Shown in pieces: positions 46,274 to 54,105 of a DNA stretch of 64,000 nt. The notes under the pieces are model-generated. The model was given only the letters and a program-made list of their open reading frames with translations. It did not search any database and was not told the DNA's origin. Position 1 is the first letter of the stretch; every line of letters starts with the position of its first letter. The position numbers were made by a program, and so were the translations under genes. The stretch is taken from positions 3,311,067-3,375,066 of the forward strand of contig CP060294.1 of the NCBI GenBank assembly GCA_014302835.1, read 5' to 3'. Origin of the DNA: Pedobacter sp. PAMC26386 (GTDB lineage: Bacteria > Bacteroidota > Bacteroidia > Sphingobacteriales > Sphingobacteriaceae).

Positions 46274-47479
46274 TTACTGAATCACGTTTTCAAAAGGATT
46301 TACAAAATGTAATTTGTTTTGATATTGAAGTACTTCTTCATTTGTGATCAGACAAGCATTCAATTCTTTGTGCAATTGTTCTTTCTGTAGATCCTGAGCA
46401 ATGAAAACCAACTCATTCATCCGGTCTCCGTAATCCACATCCCAGCGCCCCTCAATTTCTTTCCGGTTTTCTGTAAAATCTAAATAATTCATTCTTTCTG
46501 ATGGCAGCATACTTGCCCACCAGGTTCCTGCACTTTCAATTCTCAGAGACCCACCAGCCTGAGAAAAATTCAATGCGCGATCTGGCATAGGTGCTAACCA
46601 GAATAATCCTTTCGTTCTAATCACATTGGGCGGAAATTGTTCATTTAAATACTTCCATAACCGTTCCGGATGAAAAGGTTTCGAGGAGCGGAATACTGTA
46701 CTGCTAATTCCATATTCTTCTGTTTCGGGCTCATGTTCACTATTCAGTTCTTTAATCCACCCAGCTCCCTGCGAGGCTTCATCAAAATCAAACAATCCTG
46801 TATTCAGAATTTCTTTCAAATCTACCTGGCTAAAAGAGGCATCAATCTGTTTAGCGGAAGGATTCAGTTTTCTAACTACTGCTTTTAAAAGCTTCAGATC
46901 ATCCGCAGAAACCAAATCTGTTTTATTAAGGATAATCACATTCGCAAATTCAATCTGATCGGTTAACAGATTGACAATTGTGCGCTGGTCAGCAACATCA
47001 TCTACCCATTCCCTATCAATCAGCAATTCATTGGTACCAAAATCCTTCTTAAAATTAAAACAATCCACAACCGTCACCATCGTATCGAGCTTACTGAACT
47101 TACTCAAATCAATGTTCATGGCCAGGTCAACATAACTAAAAGTCTGTGCCACAGGAACCGGTTCAGAAATACCCGTACTTTCAATAATTAAGTAATCAAA
47201 GCGATTTTCTTTAGCAAGTTTCTCAACCTCAGCAATCAAATCTTCCCTAAGGGTACAACAAATACAGCCATTGCTCATTTCCACAAGCTTCTCTTCTGTT
47301 TTGGACAACATATTTCCACGCTGAACCGCATTCGCATCAATATTGATTTCACCCATATCATTGACAATAAGCGCCACCCGCAGATTTTGTTTATTATGAA
47401 GAATATGATTGAGTAATGTCGTTTTTCCACTTCCAAGGAAGCCGCTGAGTACAGTTACAGGTAATAATTTTGTTTTCAT
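46274..47479 (-). CDS. COG0523 (CobW/ZagA-like) metal-chaperone GTPase
   Basis: 401 aa. P-loop 'GFLGSGKTTLLNHIL' at residues 13-27, the metal-binding CxCC motif at Cys72/74/75 ('GCICCTLRED'), 'ESTGISEP', 'ILNKTDLV' (GTP specificity), and a CobW C-terminal domain (~265-380, 'RSSKPFHPERLWKYLNEQF', 'KGLFWLA'). Members under Zur control hand zinc to client enzymes when zinc is scarce. Its promoter region carries the palindrome cluster shared with the divergent ABC operon that includes a Fur-family gene. No His-rich insertion is present. Confidence 0.9.
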   Translation of the reverse strand: MKTKLLPVTVLSGFLGSGKTTLLNHILHNKQNLRVALIVNDMGEINIDANAVQRGNMLSKTEEKLVEMSNGCICCTLREDLIAEVEKLAKENRFDYLIIESTGISEPVPVAQTFSYVDLAMNIDLSKFSKLDTMVTVVDCFNFKKDFGTNELLIDREWVDDVADQRTIVNLLTDQIEFANVIILNKTDLVSADDLKLLKAVVRKLNPSAKQIDASFSQVDLKEILNTGLFDFDEASQGAGWIKELNSEHEPETEEYGISSTVFRSSKPFHPERLWKYLNEQFPPNVIRTKGLFWLAPMPDRALNFSQAGGSLRIESAGTWWASMLPSERMNYLDFTENRKEIEGRWDVDYGDRMNELVFIAQDLQKEQLHKELNACLITNEEVLQYQNKLHFVNPFENVIQ

Positions 47480-47545
47480 TTCATGTGTTTATTTAATGCG
47501 CATATATATGGATGCCTTAGCTTGTTAATTCTGATCAATCAATAG

Positions 47546-47560
47546 AGCAACTAAGTTGCA
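47546..47560. promoter_or_regulatory. Operator-like site AGCAACT-A-AGTTGCA overlapping the COG0523 promoter
   Basis: A 7-1-7 near-palindrome, Fur/Zur-like in size, with the TGCAA half-site in common with the palindrome at 47574. It overlaps a leftward -7 element TATATTTG (complement of CAAATATA, 47559-47566), so a bound repressor would block COG0523 transcription. The start codon is 67 bases downstream. Confidence 0.55.
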
Positions 47561-47573
47561 AATATACGGTTAA

Positions 47574-47608
47574 CAAATATAAATGCAATTTAATTGCATT
47601 TATATTTG
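47574..47608. promoter_or_regulatory. Perfect 17-1-17 palindrome, probable Zur-type operator
   Basis: CAAATATAAATGCAATT, T, then the exact complement AATTGCATTTATATTTG: 35 bases with perfect symmetry. The core TGCAATT-T-AATTGCA is the 7-1-7 form bound by Fur-family dimers. Both ends carry outward-facing -7 elements (TATATTTG, 47601-47608 rightward; its complement at 47574-47581 leftward), so a single operator could silence both divergent transcripts. The downstream rightward operon ends with a Fur-family gene. Confidence 0.7.
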
Positions 47609-47684
47609 GGTATTTATAACAATTCTAAAAACCTCCCGTTTGGAGATTAAACAGTGGTAGCAAACTCTTTACATATTTACTATA

Positions 47685-47699
47685 TGCAATAAACTTGCA
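47685..47699. promoter_or_regulatory. Operator-like site TGCAATAAACTTGCA upstream of the ABC operon
   Basis: Matches TGCAA-N5-TTGCA. It lies directly before a rightward -7 element TACTTTTG (47705-47712), within the spacer to a -33 position, and 56 bases before the ABC ATPase ATG. A bound regulator would therefore occlude the promoter. Confidence 0.55.
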
Positions 47700-47754
47700 T
47701 TTATTACTTTTGTTAAGTTAAAAGCGCAAAAGCCATATAAAACGACAAACACAA

Positions 47755-48384
47755 ATGATAACTATTCAATCAATTTCACACAGTTATGGCAGCACACACC
47801 GCATTGACTTTAAAGACTGGGAAATTAATAACGGTGAACAGTGGTTACTCCTGGGAGAATCTGGAAGTGGAAAAACTACATTACTTCACGTATTAACCGG
47901 AATTTTAAAACCAACCACCGGGGAGGTAATTATGGAAGGTACATCCATGTATACACTATCTTCCAAAGAACTGGATCAGTTTAGAGGCAGAAATATAGGA
48001 ATCATTTTTCAACGCCCCCATCTGATCAAAAGTCTGACCATAACAGAAAACCTTACCCTGGCACAAAGTTTTGCCAACCTGCCAGAAGATCTGAAAAGAG
48101 TAAATGAGGTTCTGGAGTCTTTAGGCATAGCGAACAAGAAAAATGCATACCCCAGTGAATTAAGCCATGGACAATTACAACGGGTTTCTATCGCCCGGGC
48201 AGTGATCAATAAACCGGCTTTATTAATTGCCGATGAGCCTACTTCCAGTCTGGATGATAAAAATGCCCAGGCAGTTCTTGAATTACTGATGCAGCAATCA
48301 GGATTAAATCAAGCCACATTAATCGTCGCTACCCATGATAAAAGAGTTAAAGATGCATTTACTAATACCTACGAATTAAAATGA
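47755..48384 (+). CDS. ABC transporter ATP-binding protein (LolD/MacB-type)
   Basis: 209 aa. Walker A 'GESGSGKTTLLHVL' near residue 37, Q-loop 'IIFQRPHLIKSLT', signature 'LSHGQLQRVSIARAV' (with the less usual LSHGQ), Walker B 'LLIADEPTSSLDDK' and 'ATHDKR'. It pairs with the FtsX-like permease whose ATG overlaps its stop (ATGA). The pair is MacB/LolCDE-type, but the linked periplasmic protein and Fur-family gene point to metal handling rather than lipoprotein release. Confidence 0.9.
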   Translation: MITIQSISHSYGSTHRIDFKDWEINNGEQWLLLGESGSGKTTLLHVLTGILKPTTGEVIMEGTSMYTLSSKELDQFRGRNIGIIFQRPHLIKSLTITENLTLAQSFANLPEDLKRVNEVLESLGIANKKNAYPSELSHGQLQRVSIARAVINKPALLIADEPTSSLDDKNAQAVLELLMQQSGLNQATLIVATHDKRVKDAFTNTYELK

Positions 48385-49646
48385 GCCCATTAAAAATCAG
48401 CTGGAAAAGCTTATGGTCTAAACCATTATCTTCCGCATTAAACATCATGCTCATTGCATTTGGTACAGGTATTCTGACCATTTTACTCTTAGCATCCACA
48501 CAGATCGGCGAGAAACTAGACAACAATTCTAAAGACATTGACCTAGTTGTTGGAGCCAAAGGAAGCCCGCTTCAGCTTATTCTGAGCAGTATTTATTATA
48601 TTGATTTCCCAACCGGGAATATCCCGTTGAAGGTTGCACAGGAATTAGCGCATAGCCCATTTGTTAAGAGAGCTGTACCTCTGGCACAGGGCGATAATTA
48701 CCAGGGTATCAGAATTGTAGGTACCGATAGTAATTTCGTGCGTATCTATAAATTAAAAACTAGTACTGGAAAGTTCTGGGCAGCCGATTTTGAAGTCACC
48801 ATCGGCTCTGCTGTAGCTGCCAATCAAAAACTGAAGATTGGAGATACCTTTTTTGGCGCACATGGATTAACAGGCAGTTCAGACATTCATAAAACACATG
48901 CTTATAAAGTAGTAGGCATTTTAACGCCCCAGGCAAACGTAACCGATAACCTCATTCTAACTAATATCTCCAGTGTTTGGAAAATGCATGAAGATCATGA
49001 AAAAGAAGAGGCAGCAGAACATCATCAGGACCAACACAAACATGAAGATGGTGAGACTCATCACCATGAAAGTCAGAGACCCGATCAAACCGGTCATAAT
49101 GAGGAAAAGGAAATCACGGCCTTATTGATCCAATACCGCTCTCCGATGTCGGTAGTTATGTTCCCAAGAATGGTCAATCAGTCTACCAGCTTACAGGCTG
49201 CCTCTCCCGCTATGGAAAGTACCCGCTTATTTTCGCTGATTGGGGTTGGGGTTGATACCTTACAATGGTTTGCAGCTTTAATTATGCTGATCGCAGCCAT
49301 CAGTGTATTTGTAAATTTATATAATTCTCTAAAAGAAAGAAATTACGATCTCGCTATTATGCGTACACTAGGTGCATCAAGGGCAAAATTGTTTTGTATC
49401 GTGATTTTTGAGGGAATCCTGCTTACGCTAGCTGGTACAATTATTGGTATTATCCTTGGACATTTAGTGCTGCAGTTTATTGGAACTTACCAGGAAAGTA
49501 GCCAGGCAAGATTAAATGGATTAATATTCCTGAAAGATGAAATTTATTTATTTGCTGCAGGCCTTGCGATTGGTATATTTGCAGGTATTATTCCTGCCTT
49601 GCAGGCTTACCGGTCAAATATTTCTAAGATATTGTCTAAAAACTAA
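48381..49646 (+). CDS. FtsX-like ABC permease with His-rich loop
   Basis: 421 aa. An N-terminal transmembrane helix (LNIMLIAFGTGILTILLLA), a ~250-residue periplasmic domain, and three C-terminal FtsX helices ('FAALIMLIAAISVFVNLYNS', 'VIFEGILLTLAGTIIGIILG', 'IYLFAAGLAIGIFAGIIPAL'). The periplasmic domain contains a His/Glu-rich insertion at about residues 203-243 ('EDHEKEEAAEHHQDQHKHED', 'GETHHHES'), which should bind zinc or a similar metal. Four bases overlap with the ATPase gene. Together they probably form a zinc-linked MacB-like transporter or sensor; direction of transport unknown. Confidence 0.88.
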   Translation: MSPLKISWKSLWSKPLSSALNIMLIAFGTGILTILLLASTQIGEKLDNNSKDIDLVVGAKGSPLQLILSSIYYIDFPTGNIPLKVAQELAHSPFVKRAVPLAQGDNYQGIRIVGTDSNFVRIYKLKTSTGKFWAADFEVTIGSAVAANQKLKIGDTFFGAHGLTGSSDIHKTHAYKVVGILTPQANVTDNLILTNISSVWKMHEDHEKEEAAEHHQDQHKHEDGETHHHESQRPDQTGHNEEKEITALLIQYRSPMSVVMFPRMVNQSTSLQAASPAMESTRLFSLIGVGVDTLQWFAALIMLIAAISVFVNLYNSLKERNYDLAIMRTLGASRAKLFCIVIFEGILLTLAGTIIGIILGHLVLQFIGTYQESSQARLNGLIFLKDEIYLFAAGLAIGIFAGIIPALQAYRSNISKILSKN

Positions 49647-49648
49647 AA

Positions 49649-50098
49649 ATGAATATTCTAATGAAACCGTTGATCATTATATTTTTACTAATTTCAGGCC
49701 TTGCAGCAAAAGCCCAGCATAATCCAAATGATCAGATCACTTCGAGCAATTGGGAGGTAATTGGAAGTGTAGACTTCAAAATTGTAAAGGATACGCAAAT
49801 GTTTCCCATCTACAATGCTGATATTAAAAAATATGCAAATAAACCATTTGAGCTGGAAGGATATTTAGTTCCGATTAAAGATGGAATGAAACAAACAAAG
49901 TTTATGCTTTCTACCCTACCGATTAATCAATGTTATTTCTGCGGAAAAAATGGCGTACCGATTATGGTGATGGTTGAGCTTGCTGAACCTATTAAATTCA
50001 CCTATCAAACAATAACTATTAAAGGGATGCTGAAGTTAAGTACTGGAAATGCAATGGATAATCCACCAATAGCTTTAGTTAATGCAAAGTCAATCTAA
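49649..50098 (+). CDS. Small periplasmic protein of the metal-linked ABC operon
   Basis: 149 aa (possibly 145 from the ATG at 49661). Signal peptide (KPLIIIFLLISGLAAKAQ). The mature part 'FELEGYLVPIKDGMKQTKFM' and 'LPINQCYFCGKNGVPIMVMV' recalls DUF3299-like proteins that accompany zinc-regulated ABC transporters. A Cys-x2-Cys pair ('CYFC') could bind metal. It starts 2 bases after the permease stop and ends 5 bases before the Fur-family gene. Family assignment tentative. Confidence 0.7.
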   Translation: MNILMKPLIIIFLLISGLAAKAQHNPNDQITSSNWEVIGSVDFKIVKDTQMFPIYNADIKKYANKPFELEGYLVPIKDGMKQTKFMLSTLPINQCYFCGKNGVPIMVMVELAEPIKFTYQTITIKGMLKLSTGNAMDNPPIALVNAKSI

Positions 50099-50103
50099 CG
50101 AAT

Positions 50104-50535
50104 ATGAAAATCGACCCTACTCACATATTAAAAGAACACTCACTGAAACATACCAAACAAAGAGTTCGTGTTTTAGAAGAGATAGCTTTAGATACTGTCG
50201 CCATTTCACAACCTGAACTGGAAAAAAAACTAGGTAAAGAAATTGACAGAGTCACCTTATACCGGATTCTGAATATTTATGAGGATAAGGGAATTTTGCA
50301 CAGGATTATGGATATGAATGGAACTGCAAACTATGCAATCTGCTCGTCAGCCTGTTCTGAAGATCATCACCATGATGAGCATATTCACTTTAACTGTACA
50401 AATTGCCATAAAATCTACTGTTTGGATGTGGTGGTTCCGCATAGTACCATGCCAAAAGGTTTTACAGCAAAAACAGTGAGTACTACCGCGTACGGTATCT
50501 GCGAAAAGTGTAACCTGCTTGTTAAAAAGAATTAG
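50104..50535 (+). CDS. Fur-family transcriptional regulator, probable zinc regulator (Zur-like)
   Basis: 143 aa. A winged-helix N-terminal domain ('LKHTKQRVRVLEEIALD', 'QPELEKKLGKEIDRVTLYRI', 'LNIYEDKGILHRI') is followed by 'CSEDHHHDEHIHFNCTNCHK' and 'YGICEKCNLL', which contain the two Cys-x2-Cys pairs of a structural zinc site and the His-rich regulatory metal site. Zur, Fur or Mur are the options; genetic linkage to a COG0523 gene, a His-rich transporter and a Fur-type palindrome favours zinc. Fourth gene of the operon, with a terminator after it. Confidence 0.88.
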   Translation: MKIDPTHILKEHSLKHTKQRVRVLEEIALDTVAISQPELEKKLGKEIDRVTLYRILNIYEDKGILHRIMDMNGTANYAICSSACSEDHHHDEHIHFNCTNCHKIYCLDVVVPHSTMPKGFTAKTVSTTAYGICEKCNLLVKKN

Positions 50536-50537
50536 AC

Positions 50538-50576
50538 ATAAAAAAAGGTGCAGATAATATCTGCACCTTTTTTTAT
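50538..50576. terminator. Strong bidirectional terminator after the Fur-family gene
   Basis: ATAAAAAAAGGTGCAGAT / ATCTGCACCTTTTTTTAT with a 3-base loop, 18-bp perfect stem, between the Fur-family gene (+) and the convergent FKBP gene (-). Confidence 0.9.
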
Positions 50577-50588
50577 AATTTATCAGGA

Positions 50589-51089
50589 TTAGTGTCCTGC
50601 ATGTCCGTCAGCACCGTGTGCATGACCGTGACTTAATTCTTCTTCAGTTGCTTCACGTACTGAAAGGATTTTACCACCAAAAATCAGGTTTTTACCAGCC
50701 ATCGGGTGATTCAAATCTACCGAGATAGTTGTATCATGTATAGCAGTAACACCAGCTCTGAAATGATTTCCTTCGTTATCCTGCAAAGGAATAACATCGC
50801 CTACGTTAGGCAGGTCAACATCTTTGAACATATCTTTTGGTAAGTCAGCAAAAGCTCCCGGATCTAAATCTCCATAACCATCAGCTGCACTTAGCTCAAA
50901 TTTATACTCATCACCAACATTTAATCCGGTTAAATGCTCTTCAAATTTAGGCAACATCATACCTGTACCGTATAAGAATACCAATGCATTTTGCTCATCA
51001 GCTTTTTCTACGAAAACTTGTTGTCCCTCTTCATTAGTCGTATGCAGTTCGTACGTTAATGAAACTACTGTATTGGGTTTAATACTCAT
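50589..51089 (-). CDS. FKBP-type peptidyl-prolyl isomerase, SlyD-like, with His-rich tail
   Basis: 166 aa. 'TVVSLTYELHTTNEEGQ' at the start, 'FLYGTGMMLPKFEEHLTGL', 'DLDPGAFADLPKDMF' in the insert-in-flap domain, 'VDLNHPMAGKNLIFGGKIL' and a His-rich tail ('HGHAHGADGHAGH'), as in SlyD, which binds nickel and zinc. It catalyses proline isomerisation and chaperone functions in the cytoplasm. The first 11 codons and the upstream 11 bases are duplicated at 55376-55419, because the accessory cassettes split this gene from its former neighbour, the DUF255 gene. Confidence 0.92.
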   Translation of the reverse strand: MSIKPNTVVSLTYELHTTNEEGQQVFVEKADEQNALVFLYGTGMMLPKFEEHLTGLNVGDEYKFELSAADGYGDLDPGAFADLPKDMFKDVDLPNVGDVIPLQDNEGNHFRAGVTAIHDTTISVDLNHPMAGKNLIFGGKILSVREATEEELSHGHAHGADGHAGH

Positions 51090-51282
51090 TGGAATCTTAT
51101 TTAGTTAATTAATTTTAATGCTTCTTCAACTGTTGTTACAGGCAGCTGACACGATTTATTTCGGCAAATATAGCAGATTTTAATAAACCCTCTTTATTTA
51201 ATCTTGGGTGAATACAACCTATTTTCTTATCCAACAAATAAACGGCCCTTATTGTTCAATAAAAGATTTCAAATTTAGTACT
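51057..51282. repeat. Cassette repeat A (junction copy next to the FKBP gene)
   Basis: Three parts: the start of the FKBP gene (51057-51089), a dead copy of the last 24 codons of the DUF255 gene (stop at 51101, coding to 51173), and a ~108-bp 'head' (51174-51282) shared with copies B and C. The 117-base stretch 51057-51173 is repeated at 55376-55492 with two mismatches. Confidence 0.85.
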
Positions 51283-51493
51283 CGTATTAAATACGGTTCT
51301 AACGTAATCAGAAAAATTGATGAGTTCACTAAATCAGGCATTATACTAAAGTGTTTTTGACAATAAATTGCATAGACCGTCCTTTGCTGATACCTTACTA
51401 AGCAAGCAACAATAACGCTTTCGCATAATTAATCAGACGTTATATTGGTACTATTTTTGTTGTTTATCTGATACACACAAAAAAGATAATCAG
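51283..51493. other. Cassette 1 leader, no gene seen
   Basis: 211 AT-rich bases between repeat A and the GTG of the repeat protein, presumably holding its promoter (51440-51480, 'TATTGGTACTATTTTTGTTG'). Confidence 0.4.
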
Positions 51494-52120
51494 GTGAAAA
51501 AATTAGCACTAGGCATCATTATGTCTATAATTCCAATTTTAGTATACAGCCAAACTACGCAATATAAATATAAGGTAGATTTTTTTGGCGATACAGTCCT
51601 AGTTGATGGGAAAGACCAGATGATCGGTAAACAAAAAACAGATTTTTTTGGCAATACCATTATCGTAGATAAAGACGGTAAAACCATAGCAAAACAAAAG
51701 AAAGATTTTTTTGGCAATACTATATTGGAAGATGAGTCCGCAAAAACTGTAGGTAAACAAAAAGAAGATTTTTGGGGGAATAAAATTGTAGAAACTGAAA
51801 GTGACCAAAACCTAGAACAACAAAAAAATAAAGTTTTAATAGGTATAGTATCCAGAAACACAAAAGCACAAGTTGAAACTAAACAGAAAAAAGATATTTT
51901 TGGTAATACTATAATTGAAGACGAACATGGCCAAACATTAAGCGTATACAAAAAAGACATTTTTGGGGACACAATAATAGAAGATGCCAATGGAAAAATC
52001 ATAGGCAAACAAAAGAAAGATGCTTCAGGAAAGATTGTAATAGAGGATGGCAGCGGTAAGCGTATCGGGTTTTATAAAACAGATATTTTTGGAAATAAAG
52101 TCTTCGTTCCAGAAACGTAG
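51494..52120 (+). CDS. Secreted repeat protein of cassette 1 (~24-residue repeats)
   Basis: 208 aa from a GTG at 51494, which directly opens a signal peptide (KLALGIIMSIIPILVYSQ). The mature protein is nothing but seven or eight degenerate repeats of about 23-25 residues of the form 'KKDFFGNTIIEDxxGKTIGK', each probably two beta strands with a conserved Phe-Gly-Asn/Asp turn. The regular repeats suggest a beta-solenoid-like secreted or surface protein. Low GC and location in the cassette insert point to an acquired gene. Function unknown; a toxin, adhesin or surface-decoration role are only guesses. Confidence 0.7.
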   Translation: MKKLALGIIMSIIPILVYSQTTQYKYKVDFFGDTVLVDGKDQMIGKQKTDFFGNTIIVDKDGKTIAKQKKDFFGNTILEDESAKTVGKQKEDFWGNKIVETESDQNLEQQKNKVLIGIVSRNTKAQVETKQKKDIFGNTIIEDEHGQTLSVYKKDIFGDTIIEDANGKIIGKQKKDASGKIVIEDGSGKRIGFYKTDIFGNKVFVPET

Positions 52121-52379
52121 CTATTTATACAATAGGAAAATAAATAATGAATCTATTATCTAAATCCAATAACCATCCTGCTCATGTTTCTGTTGCATCA
52201 GAAGCTAAGATTAAGTCTATTGCAGTTCAAAATAAATGGGGTGCTAATCGGACAAATAAACCAGAAAATTTTCTGGATAATTATGCTTTCTTTATCTGTG
52301 CGCTGGCAAAGAGTGTTATGGGGGGGAGGATTTCTTGAGAGGGCAATGTTTACCTTTGTGGATATTAGTTAATAACAAT
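52121..52379. other. Region between repeat protein and broken membrane gene
   Basis: Contains a 63-codon open frame (52147-52338) with no features of a real protein, and a palindrome CCAGAAAATTTTCTGG (52261-52276). Probably decayed DNA. Confidence 0.35.
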
Positions 52380-52568
52380 TCAGTCCTTCGCATAGGCTAT
52401 TAGATGAATGAGAAGGATAACCCCTAGCCCTCCAAGCAGAAAGCCTCCAATAAAAAAGAAATTGCCATATCTATTGGGTTAAGTAAAACCATATCCTAAG
52501 GAATACCATCCTGTTCCAATAAGAATTAAAGCAACTATAGCCTTAAGCGCATTAATTAATCCAGTCAT
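52380..52568 (-). pseudogene. Broken small two-helix membrane protein
   Basis: ATG at 52568, 63 codons in one frame, interrupted by TAA at codon 30. Before it: 'MTGLINALKAIVALILIGTG' and 'WYSLGYGFT'; after it: 'PNRYGNFFFIGGFLLGGLG' and 'VILLIHLIAYAKD'. Two hydrophobic helices either side of one nonsense codon, with reading frame conserved, look like a recently inactivated small membrane protein. It is the second reading unit of cassette 1, antisense to the repeat protein. Confidence 0.6.
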
Positions 52569-52738
52569 ATTACGTACGAATATAGCGAAAAAACCAATAT
52601 CTGCTTACAGCCTGCGAACAGAGCTAAGGTGTCAACTGAAATCGTACGAAATACGATTGGCTCCAATTATATATTGAAATAGCAGTTACTTTAGCATGTT
52701 CAACCCTATTTTGAATTCCATATAGATACGTACCTATG

Positions 52739-52923
52739 TTATTTAGTTAATTAATTTTAATGCTTCTTCAACTGTTGTTACAGGCAGCTGACACGATTTA
52801 TTTCGGCAAATATAGCAGATTTTAATAAACCCGCTTTATTTAATCGTGGCTGAATTAAATCTATATTCAATCTAACAACCCTACAACCTTTATTGTTTAG
52901 TAAAACATCTTAAAATTTAGTAT
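52739..52923. repeat. Cassette repeat B
   Basis: A second copy of the DUF255 tail segment (52739-52815) plus the ~108-bp head (52816-52923). Aligns with A over ~186 bases with scattered differences (e.g. CCGCTTTATTTAATCG against CCTCTTTATTTAATCT). Confidence 0.85.
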
Positions 52924-53154
52924 GAATATATTTCACAAAATCAGATAATTTATATAATAGATAGGAATAATATGAAAGTTTTCTATTTGTCCATCACCTG
53001 TTAAATCTGAAACTTTCCTTTATTTAGTTTTCAATATTGGAATGGAAATACGTTATAGTTTTTTTGGAAATAATTATTTTCAATTACATTTAAAAAAATT
53101 AACACTTTAAACATGATAGAACACAAAGAGCATGTTAATATTAAACCTTAATCG

Positions 53155-53430
53155 ATGAAAAAATATTTACTCTACAGTGCTCTATTCGTTTTTTGTTGTT
53201 ATTGGCTCTTATCTTCTTATGATGCATTAAAAGCAATAAATTATGAGTTTAATGGAAAAGTTCAAAAAGTCACACCATCTTCAGGATACTATAAAATAAT
53301 TACAGTAAACAATAAAGACTTTGATTTAGAATGGGTTAGATGGTATGATGACTTATATAATATAGAAGTCGGTGATAGTGTAATTAAGAAAAAAGGTACA
53401 CAACGGATGTCCCTATTCAAGAAAAAGTGA
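53155..53430 (+). CDS. Small membrane-anchored protein of cassette 2, 91 aa
   Basis: ATG at 53155 preceded by an AT-rich stretch. Residues ~4-22 form a signal anchor (LLYSALFVFCCYWLLSS); the remainder is a small beta-rich domain ('NGKVQKVTPSSGYYKIITV', 'DFDLEWVRWYDDLYNIEVGD', 'SVIKKKGTQRMSL'). The sole gene of cassette 2. It resembles small envelope proteins in Bacteroidota islands; function unknown, perhaps immunity-like. Confidence 0.6.
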   Translation: MKKYLLYSALFVFCCYWLLSSYDALKAINYEFNGKVQKVTPSSGYYKIITVNNKDFDLEWVRWYDDLYNIEVGDSVIKKKGTQRMSLFKKK

Positions 53431-53499
53431 CTGGCGTAAATTTATCCTAATAGAGTTTACTTACAAAACTAATAGAAAGTCATTTGACAACGGATTATA

Positions 53500-53685
53500 T
53501 TATTTAGTTAATTAATTTTAATGCTTCTTCAACTGTTGTTACAGGCAGCTAACATGATTTATTTCGGCAAATACAGCAGATTTTAATAAACCCGCTTTAT
53601 TTAATCGTGGATGAATTAAATCTATTCCTATTCTAACAACCCAATAGCCTTTATTGTTCAATAAAACATCTTAATTTTAGTACTA
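53500..53685. repeat. Cassette repeat C
   Basis: Third copy: DUF255 tail segment (53500-53576, with AACATG where A has GACACG) and head (53577-53685). The leftward genes of cassette 3 end just beyond it. Confidence 0.85.
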
Positions 53686-53743
53686 GTACCAAAATTAGTG
53701 CTAAAATGAAGCCATTCCTTATCCCTAAATCTAACCCAAATGT

Positions 53744-54055
53744 CTACTTTATTGTTGCAATTCCAGTTTGTTTAAATCTTAGTTTAAAATCATAGATCAA
53801 CAATCCAACTTGCAAAGTTGTCGCTACAAAAAAACACTTAATAAAAAGATATAACGGGAGAAAGCATAATTTAGTAAATAAAAGTTTCGAAAAAAGACCA
53901 TATACCTTATTAATACCACTAATAGGTATCTGATCGGCAAATGTAAATTCCACAACTTCTTTTGTGAGTATATAACTATTAATTATGAAAACTGATAAGG
54001 AAGAAAGTGCGACTAGAAAAATGTAAAGGATTAAATTCTGATTTTTCGAAAGCAT
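53744..54055 (-). CDS. Membrane protein of the bacteriocin-like operon, 103 aa
   Basis: ATG at 54055. Two hydrophobic helices (LILYIFLVALSSLSVFIINS; FLPLYLFIKCFFVATTLQVG) with an external loop between them; the C-terminus 'LRFKQTGIATIK' is short. Bacteroidota peptides with double-glycine leaders are often followed by membrane proteins of this design of ~150-200 aa, so this one may be cut short by the cassette end (repeat C lies 60 bases away). Proposed immunity or secretion partner. Confidence 0.5.
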   Translation of the reverse strand: MLSKNQNLILYIFLVALSSLSVFIINSYILTKEVVEFTFADQIPISGINKVYGLFSKLLFTKLCFLPLYLFIKCFFVATTLQVGLLIYDFKLRFKQTGIATIK

Positions 54056-54105
54056 TATGATTTAAATAAAATTCTACCGCAAAAGCTAGTTTTGCGGTAG
54101 ATACA

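Noticed and set aside
52147..52338. A 63-codon frame in cassette 1
   Set aside because: No signal, helix pattern or motif, and the sequence around it looks decayed; not enough to call a gene.
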